Of a DNA stretch of 64,000 bases, positions 36,471 to 45,837 are shown piece after piece. Source of the stretch: an uncultured Bacteroidota bacterium. Its GTDB lineage: Bacteria; Bacteroidota; Bacteroidia; Chitinophagales; Chitinophagaceae. The notes beneath the pieces are model-generated. The model was given only the letters and a program-made list of their open reading frames with translations, made no database searches and was not told the origin of the DNA. A program made the position numbers and the translations under genes. The stretch spans positions 1 through 64,000 of the forward strand of contig CAIOIZ010000145.1 of the NCBI GenBank assembly GCA_903858475.1, read 5' to 3'. How positions within the stretch are numbered: the stretch's first letter is position 1; each line of letters opens with the position of its first letter.

Positions 36471-38855
36471 ATGAAACAATTAATCGCTTTTGCTTTTTTG
36501 GTATTGTCTTTTAGCTGTGTGCAAGCGCAGGATATACGCAACAACCCTGGAAGCAATCATGGCAATCGCTTTGAACAATTAGGCACCATCCTGCCTACAC
36601 CTAACGAATACCGCACAGCCAGCGGGGCTCCAGGGCCAAAGTACTGGCAACAAAGATGCGATTATGATATTGTTTGCGAATTGGATGAAAAAGACCTTCG
36701 CTTGAATGGGAAAGAGACCTTGACTTATTTTAATAATAGTCCGGATCAGCTTACATATTTATGGATTCAACTGGACGAAAACCAACATAGTAAAAATGAC
36801 AATTCGGGTTATCAAAGCAGTAGCACCATGCAACAGCGCTATGGGGAAGGCAGTTTTGCAGCAGAAGATAAGACGGATAAATTCGGAGATAAAATAGTAA
36901 AAATAACAGATGCCAATGGCAAGGATTTAAAATATACCATCAATAAAACCATGATGCGTGTTGAGTTGCCAACTGTATTAAAACCAGGCCAACAATTCAT
37001 CTTTAAAATTGACTGGTATTATTATATCCCTGACCGTATGACCTTGGGTGGACGTGGCGGGTATGAGTATTTTGCAGAAGATGGCAACTATCTATTCACC
37101 ATGACTCAATGGTATCCTCGACTTTGTGTATACAGTGATTTTCAAGGATGGCAAAATCATCAATTTGTAGGAAGTGGTGAGTTTGCTTTGACCTTTGGTA
37201 ATTTCAAAGTTTCCATGACAGTGCCCTCAGACCATGTAGTAATGGGCACTGGCCAATGTCAAAACTATGCAGCTGTATTAAGTCCAGCACAATTAAATAG
37301 ATGGAACAAAGCGCAAAAGGCCAAGGATGTTACAGAAGTCGTAACCTTGGCAGAAGCTACTGCAAGAGAAAAAGCCAAATCTAACAGTAAAAAAACATGG
37401 ATTTTCAAAGCAGATATGGTGCGTGATTTTGCTTGGGGCAGTAGCCGAAAATTTGTTTGGGATGCCATGCCAATAAACGTAGAAGGTAAAAAAGTGATGT
37501 GCATGAGTGCTTATGGAAAAGAAGCCTATAACCTCTATAGAAAATTCAGCACCAAGGCCGTAGCACATACCATTCGCACTTATTCTCACTTCACCATCCC
37601 TTACCCCTACCCTGTAGCCCAAAGTTTGGAAGCAGCTAACGGTATGGAGTATCCGATGATTTGTTTCAATTTCGGCAGGTGTGAAAAAGATGGCACCTAT
37701 AGCGAAGGCACAAAGAATGGCATGTTGGGTGTAGTGATTCATGAAGTTGGGCATAATTTCTTTCCGATGATTATCAACAGCGATGAAAGGCAATGGACTT
37801 GGATGGATGAGGGATTGAATTCTTACTGTGAATACCTCGCCGAAGAATTATGGGATAATAAATTCCCTGTAAGCAAAGGGCCTGCTTATAAGATCGTGGA
37901 TTACATGAAACTACCGAAGGACCAATTGGAGCCCATTATGACCAATAGCGAAAACATTGCACAGTTTGGCCCGAATGCCTATAGCAAACCTTCTACTGGC
38001 TTAAATATTCTTAGAGAAACCATTATAGGCAGAACCAATTTTGATTATGCCTTTAAAGAATATGCTAGAAGATGGGCATTCAAACATCCAACACCAGCTG
38101 ATCTTTTCAGAACAATGGAAGATGCCAGCGGAGAAGACCTAGATTGGTTCTGGCGCGGTTGGTTTTACAATACAGACCCTGTAGATATTTCTTTAGACAC
38201 TGTTAAATGGGCTGTCTTAAATACAGAAGCTGTTGCACCTAGAATGAATGCTGGCAATAATGTAATCAAACAAACTTTGAGCAAACCTAATTTGAATTCA
38301 TTTGAAGATATCAGCAAAATAAGAAACAAAGAAGACAAACAAATAGTATTTGCTACTGATGCAGATCTTTCTCTAAGAGATTTTTACTGGAACTACGATC
38401 GTGGGTTAGCAAAAGTAGATAGCACACCTGTAGAAATTACTATTCCTGCAGCTGTTATAGATACTTTTACAACAGAACAAAAAATGGCATTGGCCGGTAA
38501 TAAGAATGTATACGAATTAACCTTTAGCAATAAAGGAGGATTGGTAATGCCCATCATCATTGAATGGACTTATAAAGATGGCAGCAAGGAAATAGATCGC
38601 ATTCCTGTTCAAATTTGGAGAAAGAATGAAAACAAAGTAACAAAGGCATTTATTAAAAACCAGGAAGTGGTGAGCATTAAATTGGATCCCATGAGGGAAA
38701 CTGCCGACATCAATGAAAGAAACAACAGCTGGCCTGCTATTAGCACTCCGAGTAAATTTCAATTATTCAAAGGCGGAGGAGGAGGAGGAGGAAGAGGCCC
38801 TAGAGGTGGTGCAGGCGGCAGTGGCAATCCAATGCAGAGAGAGATAAAAAATTAA
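36471..38855 (+). CDS. M1 family zinc metallopeptidase, exported
   Basis: 794 residues. Signal peptide (IAFAFLVLSFSCVQAQ), N-terminal beta saddle (YDIVCELDEKDLRLNGKETLTYFN), and the gluzincin site HEVGHNFFP (about 424) followed by WMDEGLNSY, giving HExxH plus the downstream Glu. The GAMEN-type exopeptidase motif appears as NGMEYPM. The C-terminal region is beta-rich and ends in a Gly/Arg tail (GGGGGGGRGPRGGAGGSG). Likely a periplasmic or outer-surface aminopeptidase supplying peptides. The gene is followed by a strong terminator. Confidence 0.93.
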   Translation: MKQLIAFAFLVLSFSCVQAQDIRNNPGSNHGNRFEQLGTILPTPNEYRTASGAPGPKYWQQRCDYDIVCELDEKDLRLNGKETLTYFNNSPDQLTYLWIQLDENQHSKNDNSGYQSSSTMQQRYGEGSFAAEDKTDKFGDKIVKITDANGKDLKYTINKTMMRVELPTVLKPGQQFIFKIDWYYYIPDRMTLGGRGGYEYFAEDGNYLFTMTQWYPRLCVYSDFQGWQNHQFVGSGEFALTFGNFKVSMTVPSDHVVMGTGQCQNYAAVLSPAQLNRWNKAQKAKDVTEVVTLAEATAREKAKSNSKKTWIFKADMVRDFAWGSSRKFVWDAMPINVEGKKVMCMSAYGKEAYNLYRKFSTKAVAHTIRTYSHFTIPYPYPVAQSLEAANGMEYPMICFNFGRCEKDGTYSEGTKNGMLGVVIHEVGHNFFPMIINSDERQWTWMDEGLNSYCEYLAEELWDNKFPVSKGPAYKIVDYMKLPKDQLEPIMTNSENIAQFGPNAYSKPSTGLNILRETIIGRTNFDYAFKEYARRWAFKHPTPADLFRTMEDASGEDLDWFWRGWFYNTDPVDISLDTVKWAVLNTEAVAPRMNAGNNVIKQTLSKPNLNSFEDISKIRNKEDKQIVFATDADLSLRDFYWNYDRGLAKVDSTPVEITIPAAVIDTFTTEQKMALAGNKNVYELTFSNKGGLVMPIIIEWTYKDGSKEIDRIPVQIWRKNENKVTKAFIKNQEVVSIKLDPMRETADINERNNSWPAISTPSKFQLFKGGGGGGGRGPRGGAGGSGNPMQREIKN

Positions 38856-38873
38856 TGTGCTTCTTTTTCTATA

Positions 38874-38908
38874 AAACCTGTAAGTTTGAAAAGCTTACAG
38901 GTTTTTTT
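38874..38908 (+). terminator. Terminator after the M1 peptidase gene
   Basis: AAACCTGTAAG / CTTACAGGTTT, an 11-bp perfect stem with a 9-nt loop followed by a T-run, 18 bp after the stop. Confidence 0.88.
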
Positions 38909-38928
38909 AAATCTTCAAATTGATTTAT

Positions 38929-39771
38929 ATGTTGTCGCTAACAACCACTATCAAAAAAATACTACTGCCCTTTTGCTGTATGATTTTCTTTATCAGTAAA
39001 ATTCATGCAGGCACCGTAGACACCGTACTAATCAATAGTACATCAATGCACAAAATTATCAAGGCAGTAGTGATCAAACCCAATTCGTATAATCAAAAGA
39101 AAAAAATATTCCCAGTGGTTTACCTCCTACATGGATATGGTGGCACTTATAGCAATTGGATTATTAGAGTACCCGCACTTAAAAACTATGCAGACGATAA
39201 CCAAACCATTATTGTATGTCCCGATGGCAATATTGGCAGTTGGTATTTTGATAGTCCAATCGACAGCAACTATCGTTACGAAACACATATTACTGTAGAA
39301 CTCATTCAATTTATTGACAGCCATTACCGTACTATTGCCGATAAAAAAGGAAGGGCCATTACGGGATTAAGTATGGGTGGCCATGGTGCTTTATATCTTG
39401 CCTTGAAGCACCCCAATATTTTTGGAGCAGCAGGTAGTATAAGTGGAGGTGTGGATCTTGGCCAAAGCAAATCCAAATTCGAAATCATGCAAAGAATTGG
39501 TGATACAATTACCAATGCCGCCAACTGGCATGATATGACGGTGATTAACCTGATTGAGCAATACACTAATACTTCAGTGAAAATAATTTTTGATTGTGGC
39601 AATAAAGATATTTTCATCGAAGGCAACCGACACTTACATCAAAAAATGAATAGTCTGGGTATTCCCCATTCCTATACAGAACGCCCAGGAGAACACAATT
39701 GGGACTATTGGAAAAACTCCATCCCCTATCAACTCCTCTATTTCAAAAGGTTTTTCTACCCCGAAAAATAA
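38929..39771 (+). CDS. Exported esterase (PF00756-type alpha/beta hydrolase)
   Basis: About 280 residues from the ATG at 38929. A hydrophobic leader (ILLPFCCMIFFISKIHAG) is followed by an esterase-D/Ig85-type hydrolase: oxyanion region YLLHGYGGTY, nucleophile elbow GLSMGGHG (Ser about 150), Asp in DCGNKDIF, and His in PGEHNWDYW. All triad members are present. Sitting before a GH97 gene, it may deacylate sugar esters (for example acetyl or feruloyl), but the substrate is not shown by sequence. Confidence 0.87.
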   Translation: MLSLTTTIKKILLPFCCMIFFISKIHAGTVDTVLINSTSMHKIIKAVVIKPNSYNQKKKIFPVVYLLHGYGGTYSNWIIRVPALKNYADDNQTIIVCPDGNIGSWYFDSPIDSNYRYETHITVELIQFIDSHYRTIADKKGRAITGLSMGGHGALYLALKHPNIFGAAGSISGGVDLGQSKSKFEIMQRIGDTITNAANWHDMTVINLIEQYTNTSVKIIFDCGNKDIFIEGNRHLHQKMNSLGIPHSYTERPGEHNWDYWKNSIPYQLLYFKRFFYPEK

Positions 39772-39825
39772 TGGCATATCGCCTACACAATAAGTGATAC
39801 ATTTACTATCTAAAAACACAACGCT

Positions 39826-41964
39826 ATGCTTTTCAAAAAATGGCTCTTAGTGCTATTGGCACTATTGCTTACTCAAACAAATTTTGCTCAAAACAAAACC
39901 ATCGTTAATTCTCCAAATAAAAAAATATCACTTGGCTTTTGGCTAGGTGACAAAGGCCAACCCATGTATGAAGTGAATTTTCAATCAAAGCCAGTGATGT
40001 TAGCCTCTTCTCTGGGGCTAGACCTTAAGCAAACATTGAATTTGATTGTTTACCCTACCCTGAGCAACAATCTTAGCATTCTATCCATTGATGAAACTTC
40101 CAGCAATACCACCTGGAAGCCTGTTTGGGGAGATGTAAATGAAATCAGAGACAATTACAATAAACTAACGGTAAAGCTTACCCAAAAAAATGCAAATCCA
40201 ATTGTATACAATATTGTATTTAAAGTATTTGATGATGGTGTAGGATTCCGCTATGAATTTCCAGAACAATCAACCATACAACATTTTATTGTTTCAGATG
40301 AATCCACTCAATTTCATTTGACAGGCAATCACAAAGCATTCTGGATTCCGGGCGATTATGATAGCAATGAATTTAGCCCAGTAGTAAGTAACTTAAATGA
40401 AGTAGACGCAGAAGACCCTAAATATGGCGCAAACATTTATGGCCACCAGTTCATTGACAAAAATGCGGTACAAACTCCATTAATGTTAAAAACAGCAGAA
40501 GGTCTTTATATTAATATTCACGAAGCGGCCTTGGTTAATTATCCGGCTATGAATTTAATGATAGACAAAAGCAATTATACGCTTACCTCTACCCTTGTAC
40601 CAGATGCATTGGGTAATAAAGCCTATTTACAAACACCGGCTAAAACTCCCTGGAGAACCATCATCGTTTCTGATAAAGCAACGGATATATTAGCCTCCCA
40701 TACCATCTTAAATTTAAACGACCCTTCAGTAATTAAAGATCCTAGCTGGATTAAACCCACTAAGTATGTTGGCATATGGTGGGAAATGCATGTAGGCAAA
40801 TCTACTTGGGACTATGCGGGCAGTCAGAACGCAACCAATTTTGATGCGAATAACCTAAAGCCTACAGGCAAACATGGCGCTACAACGGCCAACGTTAAAC
40901 GCTATATTGATTTTGCTTCAAAAAATGGATTTGATGGTGTGCTAGTAGAAGGATGGAATGTAGGATGGGAAGATTGGTTCGGTCAATTCAAAGAGAATGT
41001 TTTTGATTTTGTAACCCCTTACCCCGACTTTGATGTAAAAGGTTTACAAAAATATGCTGCTTCCAAAAAAGTAAAATTGATCATGCACCATGAAACCTCT
41101 GGCTCAGTAACCAATTACGAAAGACAAATGGATACGGCCTTTCGCTTCATGAAAAAATTTGGCTATGACGCCGTAAAGACTGGCTATGTAGGACATATTA
41201 TTCCAAGAGGTGAGCACCACGACGGACAGTGGATGGTAAATCATTATGTTAGAGTAGCTCAAAAAACAGCGAGCTATAAAATCATGCTAGATGCACATGA
41301 ACCAGTTCGTCCAACAGGGTTGAGTAGAACCTATCCTAACTGGTTGGCCAGTGAAGCAGCTAGGGGCATGGAATTCAATGCGTGGAGCGATGGCAATAAA
41401 CCCAGGCATGAAACTATTTTCCCTTTTACAAGATTTATGGGAGGACCAATGGACTATACTCCTGGTATTTTTCAGCTAGAATTAAATTACTGGAACAAGG
41501 ATAAAAAAGAAACCATCCATACCACCCTGGCTAAACAATTGGCATTGTATGTTACGATATGTAGTCCTTTACAAATGGCTGCCGATATGCCAGAGATTTA
41601 TGAGAAAAAAATGGATGCATTTCAATTCATTAAAGATGTTGCAGTAGACTGGGATGATAGTAAATATTTAGAGGCCGAACCAGGTGAGTATATTACCGAA
41701 GCAAGAAAAGCAAAAGGAACAAATAATTGGTTTGTGGGTGCCATCACCAATGAAAATAGCAGAACGGCTATTGTTAATTTAAATTTTTTAGACGCTGGAA
41801 AAAAATACAATGCTACTATTTATGCAGATGCAGCTGATGCACATTACGAAAAAAATCCTGCTGCGTATAAAATAACTAAACAGGTAGTAGACAGCAAAAT
41901 GATATTAAGCTTAGCATTAGCACCTGGTGGAGGATGCGCTATAAGCATTACTCCCATCAAATAA
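39826..41964 (+). CDS. GH97 glycoside hydrolase, SusB-like
   Basis: 712 residues with a signal peptide (WLLVLLALLLTQTNFAQ). An N-terminal beta-super-sandwich (LGFWLGDKGQPMYEVNF to about 290) precedes a TIM barrel: WWEMHVGKSTWDY, DGVLVEGWNVGWEDW, MHHETSG, DAHEPVRPTGLSRTYPN and AARGMEFNAWSDG. The Glu in HHETSG, the Glu in AHEPVRP and the Glu in GMEFNAW match the acidic calcium/catalytic set of the inverting GH97a group (alpha-glucosidase). A retaining alpha-galactosidase member would have Asp at the nucleophile position; I favour glucosidase. Ends at a bidirectional terminator. Confidence 0.88.
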   Translation: MLFKKWLLVLLALLLTQTNFAQNKTIVNSPNKKISLGFWLGDKGQPMYEVNFQSKPVMLASSLGLDLKQTLNLIVYPTLSNNLSILSIDETSSNTTWKPVWGDVNEIRDNYNKLTVKLTQKNANPIVYNIVFKVFDDGVGFRYEFPEQSTIQHFIVSDESTQFHLTGNHKAFWIPGDYDSNEFSPVVSNLNEVDAEDPKYGANIYGHQFIDKNAVQTPLMLKTAEGLYINIHEAALVNYPAMNLMIDKSNYTLTSTLVPDALGNKAYLQTPAKTPWRTIIVSDKATDILASHTILNLNDPSVIKDPSWIKPTKYVGIWWEMHVGKSTWDYAGSQNATNFDANNLKPTGKHGATTANVKRYIDFASKNGFDGVLVEGWNVGWEDWFGQFKENVFDFVTPYPDFDVKGLQKYAASKKVKLIMHHETSGSVTNYERQMDTAFRFMKKFGYDAVKTGYVGHIIPRGEHHDGQWMVNHYVRVAQKTASYKIMLDAHEPVRPTGLSRTYPNWLASEAARGMEFNAWSDGNKPRHETIFPFTRFMGGPMDYTPGIFQLELNYWNKDKKETIHTTLAKQLALYVTICSPLQMAADMPEIYEKKMDAFQFIKDVAVDWDDSKYLEAEPGEYITEARKAKGTNNWFVGAITNENSRTAIVNLNFLDAGKKYNATIYADAADAHYEKNPAAYKITKQVVDSKMILSLALAPGGGCAISITPIK

Positions 41965-41973
41965 ATCTTTACT

Positions 41974-42009
41974 AAAAAAATAAGGGACTTTGCAGTCCCT
42001 TATTTTTTT
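41974..42009. terminator. Bidirectional terminator between GH97 and MORN-type genes
   Basis: 16-bp perfect stem AAAAAAATAAGGGACT / AGTCCCTTATTTTTTT with a TTGC loop, lying between two convergent genes. A-run and T-run flank both sides, so it can stop transcription in both directions. Confidence 0.92.
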
Positions 42010-42021
42010 CTGATAAATATA

Positions 42022-42723
42022 TTATCCCCCCGTTCTTCCGTCTCGAACAACTTTTTTCTTGCCTTTATTTTTTTTCTCCCATTCTAACATCTCAGGCGTT
42101 TTGTCTATTTTTTTAGTCTTTTCTGCAGGCGCTGCAAGGGTTTTGGTATTAGCATTGGCTACAACTGGAAATCCCCGATCATATTTTTCTAATTTAAGCA
42201 ATCGACCAGAGCCCGGTTCAAAATATTTCCATTCGCCATGTTTTACACTGTATTGTTCCGCCTTTACAATTTTCTGGTCTACGATTTCGCCATTGCCTGC
42301 ACCATAAACATCAATGGTATCATAGGGCGCATCGGGATTGTATCCCTTCCAGTTTTCTTCCCGAACCATATCTCCCAGATAGGTAAAATATTGTTGAATG
42401 CCATCCTTACCGCCAAAGCGATAGTTTTCCATTCCAATCAAATCATTATTCAAATTATAAACACGCCAAACTCCTTCTTTCTTGCCATTTTTGAAAAGCC
42501 CTTCTTCCTCATAACCAGGCTCTCCCCTAATTTCATCCACATGAATAATCCACTTGCCCTGTTTTAATCCTTTACTATCAGTCAGGTTAAGCGTATCGCC
42601 TTGCTCTGTTAACTGAAAGCTTTGCGCATGGCCGTTCATCAAAAACAAAGTCCCTATTGCCAACAATAAACTGAATTGCAGTACTTTTAAATATTGGCTA
42701 GTCGGAATTAATTTCATCATCAA
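42022..42723 (-). CDS. Exported MORN-repeat (YwqK-type) protein
   Basis: 233 residues with a signal peptide (VLQFSLLLAIGTLFLMNGHAQ). The mature part consists of MORN-like repeats with GxWxxY/F patterns (KQGKWIIHVDE, KKEGVWRVYN, KHGEWKYFEPGSG), as in YwqK-family proteins, and a Lys-rich C-terminus (KKNKGKKKVVRDG). These repeats bind surfaces or act as scaffolds; an antitoxin label given to some relatives is not supported here because no toxin gene is adjacent. Divergent from the VPS10/BNR gene. Confidence 0.75.
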   Translation of the reverse strand: MMMKLIPTSQYLKVLQFSLLLAIGTLFLMNGHAQSFQLTEQGDTLNLTDSKGLKQGKWIIHVDEIRGEPGYEEEGLFKNGKKEGVWRVYNLNNDLIGMENYRFGGKDGIQQYFTYLGDMVREENWKGYNPDAPYDTIDVYGAGNGEIVDQKIVKAEQYSVKHGEWKYFEPGSGRLLKLEKYDRGFPVVANANTKTLAAPAEKTKKIDKTPEMLEWEKKNKGKKKVVRDGRTGG

Positions 42724-42792
42724 TTTTTTTATATGTTAGTTGCACTTCTACTACTTATTTCTTTGTATATGATTTACAATTTAATCTTTGCA

Positions 42793-45498
42793 ATGGTCAA
42801 AAGGAAACTCTTATTGCTTACCAAATTTACTATTTTCCTTTTTTTATTAAATGTTAATTTCTTACAGGCACAAATCAAAGCTACCAGTGCAACTGACAGG
42901 CTGAATGGTTTGCAAAAAAGGAAAGCACTAGAAGAAAATTCTTTGTTAAAAAATATCAATTTCCGAAATATCGGTCCGGTGCAAATGAATGGCCGTGTAG
43001 TAGATATTGAAGCCAACCCTTACGACCCCACCGAATTTTATGTTGCGTATGCTAGCGGCGGCTTATTTTATACCAATACCAATGGCCAAAGTATGCAACC
43101 CATTTTTGAAAGGGAAGATGCATTTTCCATTGGAGATGTTGCAGTGCACTGGCCTCCACCAGGGCAAGCCGACCAAACGAAAACCATTTGGGTGGGTACA
43201 GGTGAAGTAAACAGCAGCCGTTCCTCCTACAGTGGTGTGGGCGTATATAAAAGTTCCGACAATGGAAAACATTGGCAATACTTGGGCTTGCCCGAGAGTC
43301 ATCATATTGGTAAAATTATTTTGCACCCTACCGATAACAATACTGCCTGGGTAGCAGTGCTTGGGCATTTGTATTCCGCGAATAAAGAAAGGGGTGTATA
43401 TAAAACAACAGATGGTGGGCTCAACTGGAAGCAAACATTATTCGTGGATGAAAATACCGGCGTGGTGGATATGGATATCAATCCCAAAAATCCGAATGTG
43501 CTCTATGCCAGTACTTGGTATCGCGAACGCCGTGCATGGGATTGGAAAGAAAGTGGCAAAACATCTGGCCTTTATAAAAGTGCTGATGCTGGCAATTCCT
43601 GGAAATTAATCAGCGGTCCCAATACCGGTTTTGCAGGTGGTGAAAAACTAGGAAGAATTGGCTTAGCGGTATTTCAGAAAAACCCCTCCATTATTTATGC
43701 AGTAATTGATAATAACAATTTAAAACCCGATACCGCCAAAAAGAAAATAGACAGCAGTAAATATCAATTGGAAGATTTTAAAAACATCAGCAAGGAAAAT
43801 TTCGAACAATTGAATAATAAAAAACTGGATAGCTTTTTAATTAAAAATGGGTTTGATGCTAAATACCGCTCTGCCACTGTAAAAGAACTTATTAGAAATG
43901 ACAAAGTAAAACCTACCGCTGTTTATGATTGGTTGGTAGCGGATGATGGATTTCAAAATGCAGGTATTATCGGCTGTGAAGTTTACCGATCAGACAATGA
44001 GGGGCAATCCTGGAAGAAAGTAAATAGCAAAGAGATTAATACATTTAACACCTATGGCTATTATTTTGCAAAAATAAGTTTGTCTGCAACAGATGAAAAT
44101 AAAGTAGTGGTACTGGGCTTTAATTGTATCTACAGTAATGATGGAGGCAATACCTTCAGTTCTACAGATAAGAATGTTACACACCCCGATTGGCATGCCT
44201 GCTGGATTAATCCAAATCGCGATGGCCATTGGATTGCCGGTAATGATGGCGGCTGTAATATTACCTATGATTATGGCAAGCACTGGTTCAAAGTAAATAA
44301 CAATGCTGTTGGACAGTTTTATAATATTGCTACCGATGAGGCCAAACCATACAATGTTTATGGTGGCTTACAAGATAACGGAACCTGGTTTGGCAGTAGT
44401 AAACTTAGCAACAATGCAGCTGATGAGGAAGAAGATGGGGAAAAAGAAGATGGAGCAGATGCCTACAACTGGAAGGGTATCGGTGGTGGTGATGGCATGC
44501 AAGTACAGGTAGATACAAGAGACAACAAAACAGTTTACAGTGGCTTTCAATTTGGATTTTACAGCAGAAGAAGTACAGATGGAGGAAGAGGAATTAGTAT
44601 ACATCCCATGCATGATTTGGGTGAGCCCAAATTGCGCTACAATTGGCAAACACCCATTTGGTTGAGTAAACATGGACAGGATGTATTTTATTATGGCAGC
44701 AATAAATTTCATCGCAGTCTCAATAAGGGAGAAAAGATGGAAACCTTGAGCAGCGATTTAAGCAATGGAAAAAAAGAAGGCAAAATACCTTTTGGCACAA
44801 TAACTACGCTTGTGGAATCGCCTTTGAAATTTGGATTAATTTATATTGGTACGGATGATGGAAATATACAAGTTACCAGAGATGCTGGTTATACCTGGAC
44901 CAAAATAAATGTAAACCTAAAAGCTATTCCCGCTGGATTATATATTAGCAGGGTAATGCCTTCGCAATACAAGGAAAGCAGGGTATACGCTACTTTAAAC
45001 GGCTATCGGAATGATCATTTCCTGCCTTACTTAGTGGTGAGTGAGGATTATGGTACTACTTGGTTGCAATTGGGCACTGACCTACCTGCAGAACCACTGA
45101 ATGTGGTAAAAGAAGACCCAAAAAAAGATAGCATTTTATATGTGGGTTCCGATAATGGTTTGTATGCAAGCTTTGATAGGGGGCAATCTTTTATGTCGAT
45201 GAGCCATCATCTTCCTCGTGTACCCGTTCACGATATTGCTATTCAACAGCGCGATAATGAATTAGTAGTGGGCACACATGGGCGTAGTGCCTATGTTACT
45301 AAATTGGATGAAGTACAGAAAGCTTTTGTCAAAATGACTGAATCGCTCCATAACAAAGCGCAATTAAAAACTTTTAACCCCAATGAAATGAATGCAGGCG
45401 AGCCCAATATTCCCTGCCCACCAGCGAAATCAAAGAAAAAGAACAATAAAAAAGCAAAGGCCACTGTACTAGTGGATTTAAATTCAGTAAAAAATTAA
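42793..45498 (+). CDS. VPS10/sortilin-like BNR-repeat exported protein
   Basis: About 901 residues from the ATG at 42793; the open frame reaches 42733, but the signal peptide (LLLLTKFTIFLFLLNVNFLQAQ) starts after 42793. The body is a ten-bladed-type propeller of BNR/Asp-box repeats (SSDNGKHW, TTDGGLNW, SADAGNSW, SDNEGQSW, SNDGGNTF, TRDAGYTW, SEDYGTTW, DRGQSF). Bacteroidota homologues are called glycosyl hydrolases or sortilins without shown activity. An Asp/Glu/Lys insert at about 540 and a Lys-rich tail occur. The acyl-CoA-binding protein gene follows after 10 bp. Confidence 0.85.
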   Translation: MVKRKLLLLTKFTIFLFLLNVNFLQAQIKATSATDRLNGLQKRKALEENSLLKNINFRNIGPVQMNGRVVDIEANPYDPTEFYVAYASGGLFYTNTNGQSMQPIFEREDAFSIGDVAVHWPPPGQADQTKTIWVGTGEVNSSRSSYSGVGVYKSSDNGKHWQYLGLPESHHIGKIILHPTDNNTAWVAVLGHLYSANKERGVYKTTDGGLNWKQTLFVDENTGVVDMDINPKNPNVLYASTWYRERRAWDWKESGKTSGLYKSADAGNSWKLISGPNTGFAGGEKLGRIGLAVFQKNPSIIYAVIDNNNLKPDTAKKKIDSSKYQLEDFKNISKENFEQLNNKKLDSFLIKNGFDAKYRSATVKELIRNDKVKPTAVYDWLVADDGFQNAGIIGCEVYRSDNEGQSWKKVNSKEINTFNTYGYYFAKISLSATDENKVVVLGFNCIYSNDGGNTFSSTDKNVTHPDWHACWINPNRDGHWIAGNDGGCNITYDYGKHWFKVNNNAVGQFYNIATDEAKPYNVYGGLQDNGTWFGSSKLSNNAADEEEDGEKEDGADAYNWKGIGGGDGMQVQVDTRDNKTVYSGFQFGFYSRRSTDGGRGISIHPMHDLGEPKLRYNWQTPIWLSKHGQDVFYYGSNKFHRSLNKGEKMETLSSDLSNGKKEGKIPFGTITTLVESPLKFGLIYIGTDDGNIQVTRDAGYTWTKINVNLKAIPAGLYISRVMPSQYKESRVYATLNGYRNDHFLPYLVVSEDYGTTWLQLGTDLPAEPLNVVKEDPKKDSILYVGSDNGLYASFDRGQSFMSMSHHLPRVPVHDIAIQQRDNELVVGTHGRSAYVTKLDEVQKAFVKMTESLHNKAQLKTFNPNEMNAGEPNIPCPPAKSKKKNNKKAKATVLVDLNSVKN

Positions 45499-45508
45499 TC
45501 AACAACAT

Positions 45509-45766
45509 ATGGAACTACAACAACTATTTGAACAGGCTATAGCCGACAGCAAATTACTTAATAAGAAACCAGACAATGAAACACTTTTGAAATTGTATTC
45601 ATTGTATAAACAAGCTACTGAAGGCGATGTAAATACAGACCCCCCTAGCAATCCTTTTGATTTTGTAAACAAAGCCAAACATGATGCCTGGACTAGTTTA
45701 CAGGGGAAGGGAAAAGAGGAAGCGATGAAAGCATACATTGATTTGGTTCAACAATTAAAAGGATAA
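45509..45766 (+). CDS. Acyl-CoA-binding protein
   Basis: 85 residues matching the four-helix ACBP fold along its whole length: LLKLYSLYKQATEGDVN, the NPFDFVNKAKHDAW segment with the acyl-CoA-contacting Lys and Trp residues, and AMKAYIDLV. It binds long-chain acyl-CoA thioesters in the cytoplasm and protects or presents them. The ACBP family is mainly eukaryotic but recurs in Bacteroidota. Ten bp downstream of the BNR gene, so it is probably co-transcribed. A short AAGCT/AGCTT hairpin and a strong terminator follow. Confidence 0.93.
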   Translation: MELQQLFEQAIADSKLLNKKPDNETLLKLYSLYKQATEGDVNTDPPSNPFDFVNKAKHDAWTSLQGKGKEEAMKAYIDLVQQLKG

Positions 45767-45784
45767 GCTTCGCAGCTTATAAAA

Positions 45785-45820
45785 AATAAGAAGGCCGTCC
45801 AAATGGACGGCCTTCTTATT
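45785..45820. terminator. Bidirectional terminator
   Basis: 16-bp perfect stem AATAAGAAGGCCGTCC / GGACGGCCTTCTTATT with an AAAT loop, placed between the ACBP gene and the convergent T9SS substrate gene. Confidence 0.92.
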
Positions 45821-45837
45821 AAATACAGTCAGCAATT

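Noticed and set aside
37293-37793. 166-codon antisense frame within the M1 peptidase gene
   Set aside because: Shadow of the strong M1 reading frame; the forward frame encodes the HExxH active site.
42022-42723. Toxin-antitoxin module
   Set aside because: YwqK-type MORN repeats are sometimes labelled antitoxin, but this protein is exported and no toxin gene is adjacent.
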